This document shows positions 8,939-17,250 of a DNA stretch of 64,000 bases, piece by piece. The notes under the pieces are model-generated. The model worked only from the letters and a program-made list of their open reading frames with translations, searched no databases and was not told the DNA's origin. This DNA is from Enterococcus songbeiensis (GTDB taxonomy: Bacteria; Bacillota; Bacilli; Lactobacillales; Enterococcaceae): assembly GCF_005405265.1 (NCBI RefSeq), contig NZ_BJDS01000013.1, positions 1 to 64,000 of the forward strand. The letters run 5' to 3'. Made by a program: the position numbers and the translations under genes. Position 1 is the stretch's first letter. Each line of letters opens with the position of its first letter.

Positions 8939-9691
8939 TCACTCCCTTGATAATAGTTCCAATTGATAACTGGCTGCACTCAATAAATACAATGGCGCTG
9001 TTTCGGTTCGTAAAATTCTCGGACCTAACCCACAAAGAATCCCGCCGGCTTCCGTTAATTTTTCAATTTCTTTCGGCAAAATTCCGCCTTCCGGTCCGAA
9101 TACCGCTAACAATCGTTGTCCGGTTTTCATTTTTTGCAGCACTTGTGCCAAATGGGCTAGCTCGCCTTCTTTTGCGGCTTCTTCATAGGCAATCACGAGC
9201 ACATCATACTCTCCAAGTGTAGCAAAAAAAGAGGACCGATCCATCAGCTCAACGCTTGGCAAAACTTGTCGTTGCGACTGCTCGGCGGCTTCTTGGGCAA
9301 TCTTTTCTAAACGCTGCTGTTTTTTTTCACGTTTTTTTTGATCCCATTTCACCACAGAGGCTTCTGCGGGAAAACCGATAAATCCGGCTGCACCCAATTC
9401 TGTTCCTTTTTGAACGATCCATTCCAACTTATCTCCCTTCGGAAATCCGCTGGCGATGGTGATTGCAACGGGCAATTCTTTTTGCTGTTCTTCTTTGCGT
9501 TTTTCCTCAAGAAAAACCGAATTCTCGGTGATCTCGCTGATTTCAGCAACGATTGTCACTTGATTGCGAAAAACCAGATACACTTGATCTCCTGCCTGCA
9601 TCCGCATCACTCGAACGATATGATGGTAGGGTTCCCCAGTCAATTCGATGGTAGCCATTGGGTACGTTTCATCTAAAATATATCGTTGCAT
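8939..9691 (-). CDS. rsmE: 16S rRNA (uracil-1498-N3)-methyltransferase
   Basis: SPOUT-class methyltransferase that makes m3U1498 in 16S rRNA using S-adenosylmethionine. An N-terminal PUA-like region (YHHIVRVMRMQAGDQVYL) precedes the knotted C-terminal domain with FGPEGG near residue 195 and the LGPRILRTETAP motif that forms the cofactor knot. Length (250 aa) is normal. The ATG at 9691 has GAGGAA upstream and lies 2 bp after prmA, giving the widespread prmA-rsmE pair. Confidence 0.94.
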   Translation of the reverse strand: MQRYILDETYPMATIELTGEPYHHIVRVMRMQAGDQVYLVFRNQVTIVAEISEITENSVFLEEKRKEEQQKELPVAITIASGFPKGDKLEWIVQKGTELGAAGFIGFPAEASVVKWDQKKREKKQQRLEKIAQEAAEQSQRQVLPSVELMDRSSFFATLGEYDVLVIAYEEAAKEGELAHLAQVLQKMKTGQRLLAVFGPEGGILPKEIEKLTEAGGILCGLGPRILRTETAPLYLLSAASYQLELLSRE

Positions 9692-9693
9692 GG

Positions 9694-10638
9694 CTATTCC
9701 TCGGTCTTCTTCAAGAGAATTGCATACCAATCTTTTTGAGAAAAGATTTGATCGACAAAAAAGCCGGCTTCCGTCATTTTATCAATCACTAATTGCTTCT
9801 TCTCTTCGATAATTCCAGAAACAATCAAGGTTCCCTCTGGTTTCAATAACCGATAAGCATCTGGGATCAACAGCAAAATAATATCGGCTAAAATATTGGC
9901 GACAATCACATCTGCCGACACAGTGATTCCTGCCAACAAGTTATTGGCGGACACAGTGGCATCTGCTGCAATCGGATTTAATGCCATATTTTCCTTCGCA
10001 GAACGGACAGCTACTTCATCCAAATCAAAAGCTTGAACCGTTTTTGCGCCGAATTGTTTACTGGCGATACTTAATACCCCCGAACCAGTTCCCACATCCA
10101 AGACGGTTTCTCCGCCTCGCAGTGCAACTTCCAACGCTTGCAACGTCAAGCGGGTCGTTGGGTGGGTTCCTGTTCCAAATGCCATTCCCGGATCAAGAGT
10201 GATAATTTTTTCATCCTTATGAACCGGTTGATATGTTTCCCAACTAGGCACAATCGTCAGATATCGGCTGATTCTCACTGGATGATAATATTTTTTCCAG
10301 GCAGTCGCCCAGTCTGTATCTGAAACTTCGCTGACCGTCACCTTATTTTTACCAATAGCCAACCCATAATTTGGGAGTTGACGGATGGTTTCCTTGATAG
10401 CGGGCAGAATCTCCGGTAAAAAAGTGGTCTCTGGAAAATATGCCTTTACCAGTGCCCCTTCCTCTAAACTCGTGTAGGTAGCCGGATCAAGAATTTCACC
10501 GTATGGATCGCTTTGAAAATTTGCGACGTCTAAGGCATCTTCAATGGCTACTCCGCTGGCACCAGCTTCCATTAGACAGTTGGCAACTGCCTCTACCGCC
10601 TCACTGGCAGTTTCCACTTTTACTTCATTCCATTTCAT
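9694..10638 (-). CDS. prmA: Ribosomal protein L11 methyltransferase
   Basis: S-adenosylmethionine-dependent enzyme that trimethylates lysines and the N-terminus of ribosomal protein L11. The Rossmann motif VLDVGTGSGVLSIA is near residue 177, preceded by the family-specific MAFGTGTHPTT and followed by NILADI. The N-terminal region is the L11 recognition domain. Length (314 aa) is typical. It is the first gene of prmA-rsmE-aldolase-like, about 45 bp downstream of the DUF3013 gene. Confidence 0.95.
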   Translation of the reverse strand: MKWNEVKVETASEAVEAVANCLMEAGASGVAIEDALDVANFQSDPYGEILDPATYTSLEEGALVKAYFPETTFLPEILPAIKETIRQLPNYGLAIGKNKVTVSEVSDTDWATAWKKYYHPVRISRYLTIVPSWETYQPVHKDEKIITLDPGMAFGTGTHPTTRLTLQALEVALRGGETVLDVGTGSGVLSIASKQFGAKTVQAFDLDEVAVRSAKENMALNPIAADATVSANNLLAGITVSADVIVANILADIILLLIPDAYRLLKPEGTLIVSGIIEEKKQLVIDKMTEAGFFVDQIFSQKDWYAILLKKTEE

Positions 10639-10683
10639 CGGTTTGCTCCCTTGTTCGTATTTAGTCTGCTTCTCATTTTTTTG

Positions 10684-11166
10684 TTAATAGCTAGGATAAG
10701 GAACGTATAGGGCTTGCTCCTGTGGGTATTTTTCGATTGCTTCAAGAAATTTTTCCTGCTCCCAAACCAATTCAAAAACCTCCTGGTCTTCGTCCGTTAA
10801 AAAGTCCAACAAATCACTTTGTCCTTGATCCAATACATCCTTCAAATAGGCAACCATTCCTTTTAATTGAGCCTTTGACGCACCTTTTTTCCCTTCATAA
10901 GGAATCACTGTCAAATACTCTTCCTCATCAACAATTGATTTTTTTGGATCATACAGTAAAATACCGTCTTCAAATTCAATGATTGCTTCTTCTGACGCCA
11001 CGCCTTCTGCATCATCAATCGTCAAATGAGCAGGGTTTTCCGCAAAAAGCCGAATTACTAACTCAATCGTATGGTTTTTCATATCCCAATCCAGTGCCAC
11101 CTCATAGTCATTCAAGTGTTTCGTCAACTGTTCGTTTAAATAATCCAACATAGTCAGTTTAGCCAT
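10684..11166 (-). CDS. DUF3013 family protein
   Basis: A 160-aa acidic protein that I match to DUF3013, found in enterococci, streptococci and lactobacilli; function unknown. It begins MAKLTMLDYLNEQL and has alternating strand and helix segments, with no membrane segment. A longer frame reaching 11367 would run through mpg in another frame with a very basic, improbable N-terminus, so I take the ATG at 11166, which overlaps the mpg stop by 8 bp and implies coupling. Probably cytoplasmic. Confidence 0.8.
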   Translation of the reverse strand: MAKLTMLDYLNEQLTKHLNDYEVALDWDMKNHTIELVIRLFAENPAHLTIDDAEGVASEEAIIEFEDGILLYDPKKSIVDEEEYLTVIPYEGKKGASKAQLKGMVAYLKDVLDQGQSDLLDFLTDEDQEVFELVWEQEKFLEAIEKYPQEQALYVPYPSY

Positions 11167-11788
11167 TTTTCCATCCCCAATCCGTTTCGATTTGTGCTTT
11201 CTTTTGTTGTGAGATAAACGGATTGCCCTTGACGGCAAAACGCAGCGGCATCTCCGTCCAAATTCCTTTATTGGGAATCCCGATCCGAGGCAACGCCAAA
11301 ATCTCTTTTGGTTCTTTTTTCTTTTCTGGTAAAAGATGTAAATCACTGGTAAAAATAGAACGTCCATAAAAATCGGGCGTGATTCCTAATGCCGCCACTA
11401 ATTTCCCGGGACCGTTAGCAAGCTCTGCCCCTTGCCGTCCGCCTCGATTCTCACTCATTTGGAGCAACCCTTCGGCTGGTTCTAATCCTCGGATCATCAC
11501 TCCTTGAGGTGTTCCTTCCGGTTGTGTAATCATGTTCAAAATTAAATGGGTGTGCATCGTATATAAATAAATCGTGCCGGGCTTTTCATACATCGCTCGA
11601 ACTCGCGGTGTTCGACGCATGCCAAAACTATGGGCAGCTTGATCGTCTGGTCCAAGATAGGCTTCACAATCAACGATGTAGCCGCCGATTTTTCCTTGTG
11701 GCGTATCATGTTCCAAATACATCCCTAGCAAATAGCGGGCGATTTCCGGCGTTGATCTTGTATTAAACAGTTCAATCGTTTTTTTCAT
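11159..11788 (-). CDS. DNA-3-methyladenine glycosylase (Aag/MPG family)
   Basis: Base-excision repair glycosylase that removes alkylated purines. The sequence carries LLGMYLEH near the N-terminus, ETEAYLGPDDQAAHS-like (here DCEAYLGPDDQAAHS) catalytic region, the RTPR and YLYTMHTHLILN strands, and the LANGPGKLVAALGI helix typical of the 3MG fold. Length (209 aa) fits. The ATG at 11788 has GAGGAAA just upstream. First gene of a short mpg-DUF3013 unit, divergent from rarA. Confidence 0.92.
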   Translation of the reverse strand: MKKTIELFNTRSTPEIARYLLGMYLEHDTPQGKIGGYIVDCEAYLGPDDQAAHSFGMRRTPRVRAMYEKPGTIYLYTMHTHLILNMITQPEGTPQGVMIRGLEPAEGLLQMSENRGGRQGAELANGPGKLVAALGITPDFYGRSIFTSDLHLLPEKKKEPKEILALPRIGIPNKGIWTEMPLRFAVKGNPFISQQKKAQIETDWGWKNG

Positions 11789-11871
11789 TTTCCTCACCCC
11801 ATCTATTTTACACAATTGTAGCGGCAGTTGCTACGTCTGGCGCCTAATGTTAAGAAATAAGCACTCTTTTT

Positions 11872-11899
11872 TTGGCAATTGTGCTATGCTTGGTATAAT
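11872..11899 (+). promoter_or_regulatory. rarA promoter
   Basis: TTGGCA, 16-bp spacer, perfect TATAAT, about 50 bp upstream of the rarA ATG. Confidence 0.7.
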
Positions 11900-11950
11900 G
11901 AAAACAAAAAACAATAGGAATTTTTAATCCATTAAACGAGGAGAAAAACC

Positions 11951-13249
11951 ATGCAAAAACCACTTGCCTATCGTATGCGGCCACGAAATTTAGATGAAGT
12001 GGTCGGACAACAGCATTTAGTTGGACCAGGAAAAATCATTCGGCGAATGGTCGAAGCAAAAATGTTGTCCTCAATGATTCTTTACGGTCCACCGGGCACT
12101 GGAAAAACCAGTATCGCCAGTGCGATCGCCGGCTCTACAAAATATGCCTTTCGAATGCTGAATGCCGCAACCGATACAAAAAAAGATTTGCAGATTGTTG
12201 CCGAAGAAGCCAAAATGAGCGGTACCGTTATTTTATTATTGGATGAAGTTCATCGTCTGGATAAAACAAAACAAGATTTTTTGCTGCCTCACTTGGAAAG
12301 CGGCAGAATCATTTTGATTGGTGCCACCACCGAAAATCCCTACATCACTATCAGTCCTGCCATCCGCAGTCGAACCCAAATTTTTGAAGTAAAGCCGTTG
12401 GATGAAGAAGATATTTTGCACGCCATCGACTCTGCGTTAGCTGACAAAGAACGGGGATTAGGGGATAAACAAGTTGTCATCGATGAGAATGCCCGACTGC
12501 ACCTTTCTCGAGCCACCAACGGAGATTTGCGCAGTGCCTTGAATGGGCTGGAATTGGCGGTTCGTTCCACCCCAAATGAGGACGGCGTGACTCACCTTAC
12601 CCTGTCAATTATCGAAGAGTGCATCCAACGAAAAGCGCTGACCCATGACAAGGATGGCGATGCCCACTATGATGTAATCTCTGCCTTTCAAAAATCAATT
12701 CGCGGCAGTGACGTGGATGCAGCCTTACATTATTTAGGAAGATTAGTGGAAGCCGGAGATTTAGCAATTATTTGCCGTCGATTGATGGTGATTGGCTATG
12801 AAGACATTGGCTTGGCGAATCCTCCCGCAGCCGCTCGAACGGTGGATGCTGTACTGGCGGCAGAACGCTTAGGTTTGCCGGAAGCCCGTATTCCTTTAGC
12901 AAATTCTGTGGTGGACTTGTGTCTTTCGCCGAAATCTAATTCTGCGATGATGGCGCTGGATGATGCAATTGCTGATATCCGCAGCGGAAAAACCGGTGAT
13001 GTGCCGGATCATCTGCGAGACAGCCATTACAAAGGCGCTGCTACATTGAATCGCGGTGTCGGCTATCAGTACCCCCACAACTTTGAACATGCGTGGGTAG
13101 ACCAACAATATTTGCCGGATAAAATCAAACATGCTTCCTACTACCATCCAAAAGCAACCGGAAAATATGAACAAGCGTTAGGACAACAGTATCAACGAAT
13201 CCAAGACTGGAAAAAGCAAGGCGGCAAGACACCAAAAATCGAGAAATAG
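11951..13249 (+). CDS. rarA: Replication-associated recombination protein A (MgsA/RarA AAA ATPase)
   Basis: Clamp-loader-like AAA ATPase acting at stalled replication forks. Walker A GPPGTGKTS is at about residue 46, Walker B LLLDEVHRL near 98, sensor 1 GATTEN near 125 and the arginine finger region RSRTQ at 138; the C-terminal MgsA tetramerisation domain includes RGSDVDAALHYLGRL and EDIGLANP. Length (432 aa) is normal. Strong promoter and a GAGGAG ribosome binding site precede it. A structured RNA gene lies immediately downstream, an arrangement I recall for 6S RNA in other Firmicutes. Confidence 0.95.
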   Translation: MQKPLAYRMRPRNLDEVVGQQHLVGPGKIIRRMVEAKMLSSMILYGPPGTGKTSIASAIAGSTKYAFRMLNAATDTKKDLQIVAEEAKMSGTVILLLDEVHRLDKTKQDFLLPHLESGRIILIGATTENPYITISPAIRSRTQIFEVKPLDEEDILHAIDSALADKERGLGDKQVVIDENARLHLSRATNGDLRSALNGLELAVRSTPNEDGVTHLTLSIIEECIQRKALTHDKDGDAHYDVISAFQKSIRGSDVDAALHYLGRLVEAGDLAIICRRLMVIGYEDIGLANPPAAARTVDAVLAAERLGLPEARIPLANSVVDLCLSPKSNSAMMALDDAIADIRSGKTGDVPDHLRDSHYKGAATLNRGVGYQYPHNFEHAWVDQQYLPDKIKHASYYHPKATGKYEQALGQQYQRIQDWKKQGGKTPKIEK

Positions 13250-13288
13250 CCGAGCGAGATAGCGGTTTCAAAAACACAATCATTCTTG

Positions 13289-13317
13289 TTGCTACTTTTT
13301 CTGTCACGTGCTATTAT
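13289..13317 (+). promoter_or_regulatory. Promoter of the structured RNA (6S candidate)
   Basis: TTGCTA, 17-bp spacer, TATTAT, with TGC directly before the -10 (extended -10). It places the RNA start near 13322-13324. Confidence 0.6.
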
Positions 13318-13321
13318 TGAG

Positions 13322-13568
13322 ATGGGAATTCTGTGATGTACGAGTTATCCCTTTTGTGTGTTGACCGAACATTTTTATTGATATCTTGGGATCCGTCCTG
13401 TGTCAAAGTTGGTAACAAGCCTTTTCTTTTGGTAGTTCGAGACTTAGACCATGGAACCCACCTGCTAGAATTTGCGGGATCAATACTACGGGACGAATAA
13501 CGGCATCAACGGATATTACCCCATTCTTCTTTTAGAATGTGCAACCTGTCTTTTGACAGGTTGTTTTT
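13322..13568 (+). ncRNA. ssrS: Probable 6S RNA
   Basis: A stretch of about 400 bp with no credible ORF lies between rarA and the next gene, yet has its own promoter and a strong terminator, as expected for a structured RNA. The predicted 5' end GATGGGAAT can pair with ATTACCCCATT near 13515-13525, closing a long irregular hairpin with a large internal region, which is the 6S RNA shape. The position next to rarA also fits. At about 245 nt including terminator it is somewhat longer than typical 6S RNA. I identify it by context and pairing, not by sequence alignment; another structured regulatory RNA is possible. Confidence 0.55.
13541..13568 (+). terminator. Terminator of the structured RNA
   Basis: AACCTGTC, TTTT loop, GACAGGTT, then G and seven T: a strong intrinsic terminator. 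Confidence 0.85.
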
Positions 13569-13600
13569 TTATGTTCTAAAAGAACTTTTCCGAGAAGCGT

Positions 13601-13629
13601 TTGCTATTATGACTCCCTTTCCTTATACT
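13601..13629 (+). promoter_or_regulatory. Promoter of the 90-aa membrane protein gene
   Basis: TTGCTA, 17-bp spacer, TATACT, about 30 bp before the start codon. Confidence 0.6.
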
Positions 13630-13661
13630 TTAGTTAGAAAAAAATGTAAGGAGCGTTTTTA

Positions 13662-13934
13662 ATGATCACTGGATTGGTTCTCGTTGTTTCTTTGGTTTTA
13701 TTTGCCGTCAGCTATTTTTTATTGAAAAAGCAGGAGGTCTTCTTTGCTTTAATCGAAGAAAAGGAAGAAAATCAAAGCTTTTTTCAAAGTTTTGGTCTGG
13801 CATACGGCTTTTTAGGATTGTTAGGGGTTTTTATCGCCTTTTTCAATCATACATTCGTTACGCTGATGTTTTTGTTAGTGATGCTGCTTTTGGCGGCAGT
13901 GTTTGGCATTGCTCTTGCGAAAAAGATGAAGTAG
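13662..13934 (+). CDS. Small hypothetical membrane protein (90 aa)
   Basis: Family not recognised. Three hydrophobic segments (about residues 1-22, 43-62 and 66-85) flank a charged loop EEKEENQSFFQ, and the C-terminus is basic (KKMK), so it should be an integral membrane protein. A good promoter and an AAGGAG ribosome binding site support expression. A universal stress protein gene follows about 70 bp downstream in the same orientation with no terminator between, so the two may share a transcript. Confidence 0.7.
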   Translation: MITGLVLVVSLVLFAVSYFLLKKQEVFFALIEEKEENQSFFQSFGLAYGFLGLLGVFIAFFNHTFVTLMFLLVMLLLAAVFGIALAKKMK

Positions 13935-14006
13935 TCCTTGCCTAAATCCTTTCCCTTTTTTTCGAAGTGTTCTACAATAAAGAAAAGGGCAAGGAGAGTG
14001 ATTTGT

Positions 14007-14477
14007 ATGTTACAACAATATAAGACGATTATGGTTGCCGTTGATGGCTCTAGTGAAGCAGAACTGGCATTTAAAAAAGCGGTAAACGTCGCCAAACGTA
14101 ACCAGGCAAAATTAGTGATCGCCCACGTTATCGACACGCGTGCCTTCCAAACCGTCTCATCCTTTGACGGTATGCTGGCAGAACAAGCAACAGAAATGGC
14201 TAAGAAAACACTGGATGATTACGTTAATTTCGCTAAAGGACAAGATTGTACCGATATTGACACAGTCATCGAATACGGTTCGCCAAAACCGATTATTGCC
14301 AAACAGTTGCCGAAAGAACACCATGTTGATTTAATTTTACTCGGTGCTACCGGCTTGAATGCTGTGGAACGATTATTCATCGGTTCCGTTTCAGAATACG
14401 TAATTCGCAATGCGGCGTGTGATGTATTGGTGGTACGGACAGATTTAAACAATAAGGTAGTAAAAGAAGACGAATAA
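14007..14477 (+). CDS. Universal stress protein (UspA family)
   Basis: A 156-aa single-domain Usp. The N-terminal strand YKTIMVAVDGS and the C-terminal nucleotide-binding motif GATGLNAVERLFIGSVSEYV (G-2x-G-9x-G-S/T) are intact, which marks the ATP-binding class. Such proteins help survival under starvation, acid or oxidative stress. The frame continues to 13938 but I take the ATG at 14007 because AAGGAGAG lies upstream at good spacing. A terminator follows. Confidence 0.92.
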   Translation: MLQQYKTIMVAVDGSSEAELAFKKAVNVAKRNQAKLVIAHVIDTRAFQTVSSFDGMLAEQATEMAKKTLDDYVNFAKGQDCTDIDTVIEYGSPKPIIAKQLPKEHHVDLILLGATGLNAVERLFIGSVSEYVIRNAACDVLVVRTDLNNKVVKEDE

Positions 14478-14514
14478 AAGAAACCGAGTCGTCTCTGTCA
14501 AATAAATAAAAAAT

Positions 14515-14555
14515 AAAAGCGGATGGATTATTAAAAGTAATCTAACCGCTTTTTT
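14515..14555 (+). terminator. Intrinsic terminator after the universal stress protein gene
   Basis: Stem AAAAGCGG/CCGCTTTT with an inner GATTA/TAATC pair, followed by T run. Confidence 0.8.
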
Positions 14556-14625
14556 GTGTGCCTATGTTTGTACAAAAGGCATATGCTATAATTTAAAATA
14601 AAAAAATAAATATATGGAGTTAGAC

Positions 14626-15147
14626 ATGGAAACCGAACGTTTATTAATAAGACGATTTACACCTGATGACTGGCAGGATTTATACGCATATTTATCACAA
14701 GAAGTAGTAGTGAAATACGAGCCATATGAAGTCTTCACAGAAGCTTCCAGCAAGCAGGAAGCAATAAAACGGTCTGAAGATAACAACTTTTGGGCGGTAT
14801 GTCTGAAGGATACCGAAAAACTGATTGGCAATCTATATTTATCCAACCAGAAATTTGATACATGGGAACTAGGCTATGTTTTCAATGCAGATTATCATGG
14901 AAAAGGTTATGCTGCGGAAGCTACGCGAGCAGTTGTTAATGATATCTTTAAAAATCATAACGCACGCCGAGTTATCGCCATGTGTAATCCTCTAAACAAA
15001 GCTTCATGGAAGTTGCTTGAAGGATTAGGAATGCGCAGGGAAGGACATTTGCACCAGAATATTTATTTCAAGAAAGATTCCGCTGGATGCCCTATCTGGC
15101 AGGACACATATGAATACGGCATATTAGCCGAAGAATGGTTTAAATAA
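14626..15147 (+). CDS. GNAT N-acetyltransferase, RimJ/RimL type
   Basis: A 173-aa acetyl-CoA-dependent acetyltransferase. The family strand METERLLIRRFTPDDW opens the protein; the acetyl-CoA loop region lies at YHGKGYAAEATRAV, followed by NPLNKASWKLLEGLGMRREG, typical of RimJ/RimL-like enzymes acting on protein N-termini or small amines. I use the ATG at 14626 (GGAG 6 nt before) instead of the in-frame ATG at 14614. The gene is more A/T-rich than its neighbours, is flanked downstream by a mobile-element-like inverted repeat, and lies between housekeeping genes, so acquisition by transfer is possible. Substrate unknown. Confidence 0.85.
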   Translation: METERLLIRRFTPDDWQDLYAYLSQEVVVKYEPYEVFTEASSKQEAIKRSEDNNFWAVCLKDTEKLIGNLYLSNQKFDTWELGYVFNADYHGKGYAAEATRAVVNDIFKNHNARRVIAMCNPLNKASWKLLEGLGMRREGHLHQNIYFKKDSAGCPIWQDTYEYGILAEEWFK

Positions 15148-15468
15148 TTATGAATGCAAAACTATCTAAAAATCAGGGGGCTTAACTTACAAGAAAAAAT
15201 ATAGTTATGAAATGGCTATCGGTAGGTGTCCATTTCTTTTGAATTATTTGTGTCGCTGATTGCCATTAAGCACGAGTTTCCAACGAAGTAAAACCGACCA
15301 ATACGGGACTGTTGTCTGAAATCTTCCTGATTATTATATCTTTTTCCTTTCGGACTGATTGCTTGATTTTTGTAGCATAAATAGGGTCCTCTTAAAGTAA
15401 ACAGTTTTTTTATTTCCACTGTCTACTCTAAGAGGACCCTATCAAAATTTCAAAGATGCTTCTTTTTA
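15148..15468. other. Non-coding stretch with a degenerate mobile-element-like remnant
   Basis: No convincing gene. A 67-codon minus-strand frame (15216-15419) begins inside the inverted repeat described separately and has no ribosome binding site. The GNAT gene upstream has no clear terminator here. I read this as relic DNA. Confidence 0.4.
15381..15442. repeat. 25-bp imperfect inverted repeat, insertion-sequence-end-like
   Basis: Arms 15381-15405 and 15418-15442 match at 23 of 25 positions across a 12-nt loop. They start ATAGGGTCCTCTTA and end in GTAGACAGT/GTAAACAGT, a shape reminiscent of IS3-group ends, though I cannot name an element. The stem has no downstream T run on either strand, so it is a poor terminator. 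No transposase is recognisable beside it. Confidence 0.6.
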
Positions 15469-16929
15469 TTAATGAATATTTCCGATCAAACGACGGATCG
15501 GTTTTTTTGCGCTGTAAAGTAAAATCCCTACGACGACTGCGATGCCGCCGACAACAGCAAAATACATGCCTTCTGTGGAAGGTGTATAGAAACGTGCGAT
15601 CTGGGCATTGATGGCTTGAGAAGATGCATCTGCCAATAACCAGATTGCTAAGGTTTGGGCTTCAAACGCTTTCGGTGCCAATTTGGTGGTGACCGATAAG
15701 CCCACCGGTGACAAACACATTTCTCCGGCAATCATGATGAAAAAGCTTGCCACTAACCAAATCGGGCTGACTTTTTGTCCGACACCAAACAACAGGCTTG
15801 GAAACATCAATAAGATAAAGGACAAGCCTGCTAAAACTAAACCAATAGCGAATTTCACTTCTGTCTTAGGCTGACGGGGTCCTAATTTAGTCCATAAACC
15901 CACAAAGACCGGTGTCAAAATCACGACAAATAATGGATTCAATGATTGGTACAAGCTGGCAGGAATCGTCAATCCAAATAAAGTGGATTGTGTTCGTTCT
16001 GCTGCAAACAAGGCTAAAATTGAAGAACCCTGCTCCTCCAATGACCAAAAAACGATACCGGCAAGAAAAAGTGGAATATAAGCCAATACTTTTTTCTTTT
16101 CATCCGGTGTAACATCTTTTGATCGCAACATTTTGGTAAAGTAATACACTGGCAATAAAATTCCTAAAACACTGATACTATTGATAAAGAAATTGACAGT
16201 CAGTTGATTCAAAACAGCGGCTCCGCCAAACAGGACGATCACAAAAATCAGACTTAATGTGATGCCGCGGAAAAATTTCTTTTTCTCAGCACCAACTAAC
16301 GGATGCGTCGGTGCCTGACCGATATGTGCCAAGGTCGTTTTTCCTTGAATAACATATTGGACCAAACCGATAAACATCCCGATTGCCGCAATCGAAAAAC
16401 CTAAGTGGTAATTGACATTTTGACCAAGCATTCCGACAATGATTGGTGCTAACAGCCCACCGATATTGATTCCCATATAAAAAATAGAGAAACCGGCGTC
16501 TCGCCGCAAATCTTCCGGTGCATACAAATGCCCTACCATTCCGGAAGCATTTGATTTTAACATCCCTGTTCCAATCACAATTAATATCATTGAAAGAAAC
16601 AATGCCGGCAACCCAAGTGGTGTCGCCAACACGATATGTCCGATCATGATGAATACCCCGCCATAAAAAACGGTTTTGTGGGAACCCAACAGGCGGTCAG
16701 AAATCCAACCACCAACGATGCTGGACATATAGACCAGCGAACCATAAATCGACATAATTGCTACGGCAGTAGGTTTTGATAAACCCAATCCGCCATTCGT
16801 AACGGTATCATACATAAAGTATAAAAGAATCGCCCGCATACCATAATAACTAAATCGTTCCCACATTTCTGTAAAGAACAAAGTGGCTAACCCTCTTGGC
16901 TGCCCCATGAATGTTTTTTCTTGATTCAT
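15469..16929 (-). CDS. dtpT: Proton-dependent oligopeptide (di-/tripeptide) transporter, POT/PTR2 family
   Basis: A 486-aa major-facilitator-type membrane protein with about 14 hydrophobic segments. The POT signatures are present: FFTEMWERFSYYGMRAILLYF near residues 18-38 (E-x-x-E-R-F variant), GGWISDRLLGSHKT after helix 2, and FSIFYMGINIGGL near residue 150. It imports di- and tripeptides with protons, important for amino-acid-auxotrophic lactic acid bacteria. It looks monocistronic with its own upstream promoter. Confidence 0.92.
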   Translation of the reverse strand: MNQEKTFMGQPRGLATLFFTEMWERFSYYGMRAILLYFMYDTVTNGGLGLSKPTAVAIMSIYGSLVYMSSIVGGWISDRLLGSHKTVFYGGVFIMIGHIVLATPLGLPALFLSMILIVIGTGMLKSNASGMVGHLYAPEDLRRDAGFSIFYMGINIGGLLAPIIVGMLGQNVNYHLGFSIAAIGMFIGLVQYVIQGKTTLAHIGQAPTHPLVGAEKKKFFRGITLSLIFVIVLFGGAAVLNQLTVNFFINSISVLGILLPVYYFTKMLRSKDVTPDEKKKVLAYIPLFLAGIVFWSLEEQGSSILALFAAERTQSTLFGLTIPASLYQSLNPLFVVILTPVFVGLWTKLGPRQPKTEVKFAIGLVLAGLSFILLMFPSLLFGVGQKVSPIWLVASFFIMIAGEMCLSPVGLSVTTKLAPKAFEAQTLAIWLLADASSQAINAQIARFYTPSTEGMYFAVVGGIAVVVGILLYSAKKPIRRLIGNIH

Positions 16930-16983
16930 ACAAGACTCCTTTGCTAAAAAAACTGAAAAATTTTCTGAAAATTCACAAAGGAT

Positions 16984-17012
16984 AGTTTATTCTTATTTAT
17001 TAGGAAATTCAA
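16984..17012 (-). promoter_or_regulatory. Candidate dtpT promoter
   Basis: Minus strand TTGAAT, 17-bp spacer, TAAACT; each hexamer matches four of six consensus bases. It lies about 55 bp upstream of the dtpT ATG. Confidence 0.4.
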
Positions 17013-17200
17013 GAAAAAATCTCTGTGAGAAATATAATTATTAAAATCTATTTTTAATGTGCTCTTTTAAAAACACTGCTTATTTTCTAACGAAATCCCT
17101 CCCTTTTCTAGTCTTTGATAGCCTGCATACGAAAAACCTATTTAACGGTTTTCCTTAGAAAATTTGGTTATTTCTGAGCCTTCTTTCATTTTATAGCAAA

Positions 17201-17240
17201 TAAAAAAACTGGCGTTTCCAGACGGACAGCACCAGCTTTT
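17201..17240 (-). terminator. Intrinsic terminator after the DUF6054 gene
   Basis: Minus strand stem around CTGGTG/CGCCAG followed by seven T, directly after the gene. Confidence 0.7.
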
Positions 17241-17250
17241 GTTGTAAGAA

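Larger units (their letters stand above)
16930..17250. other. AT-rich intergenic region
   Basis: Contains the dtpT promoter on the left and the terminator of the DUF6054 gene on the right; a weak AAAACC/GGTTTT hairpin near 17130-17152 is also present. No ORF or structured RNA was recognised between them. Confidence 0.5.

Noticed and set aside
10684-11367. Longer form of the DUF3013 gene starting at 11367
   Set aside because: The extra 67 residues overlap mpg in another frame, are unusually basic, and are not part of the family.
15216-15419. 67-codon minus-strand frame as a transposase fragment
   Set aside because: It starts inside the inverted repeat, has no ribosome binding site and shows no motif of a known transposase, so it is not called as a gene.
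15381-15442. The 25-bp inverted repeat read as the dtpT terminator
   Set aside because: T-rich sequence occurs only in the loop and not after the stem.
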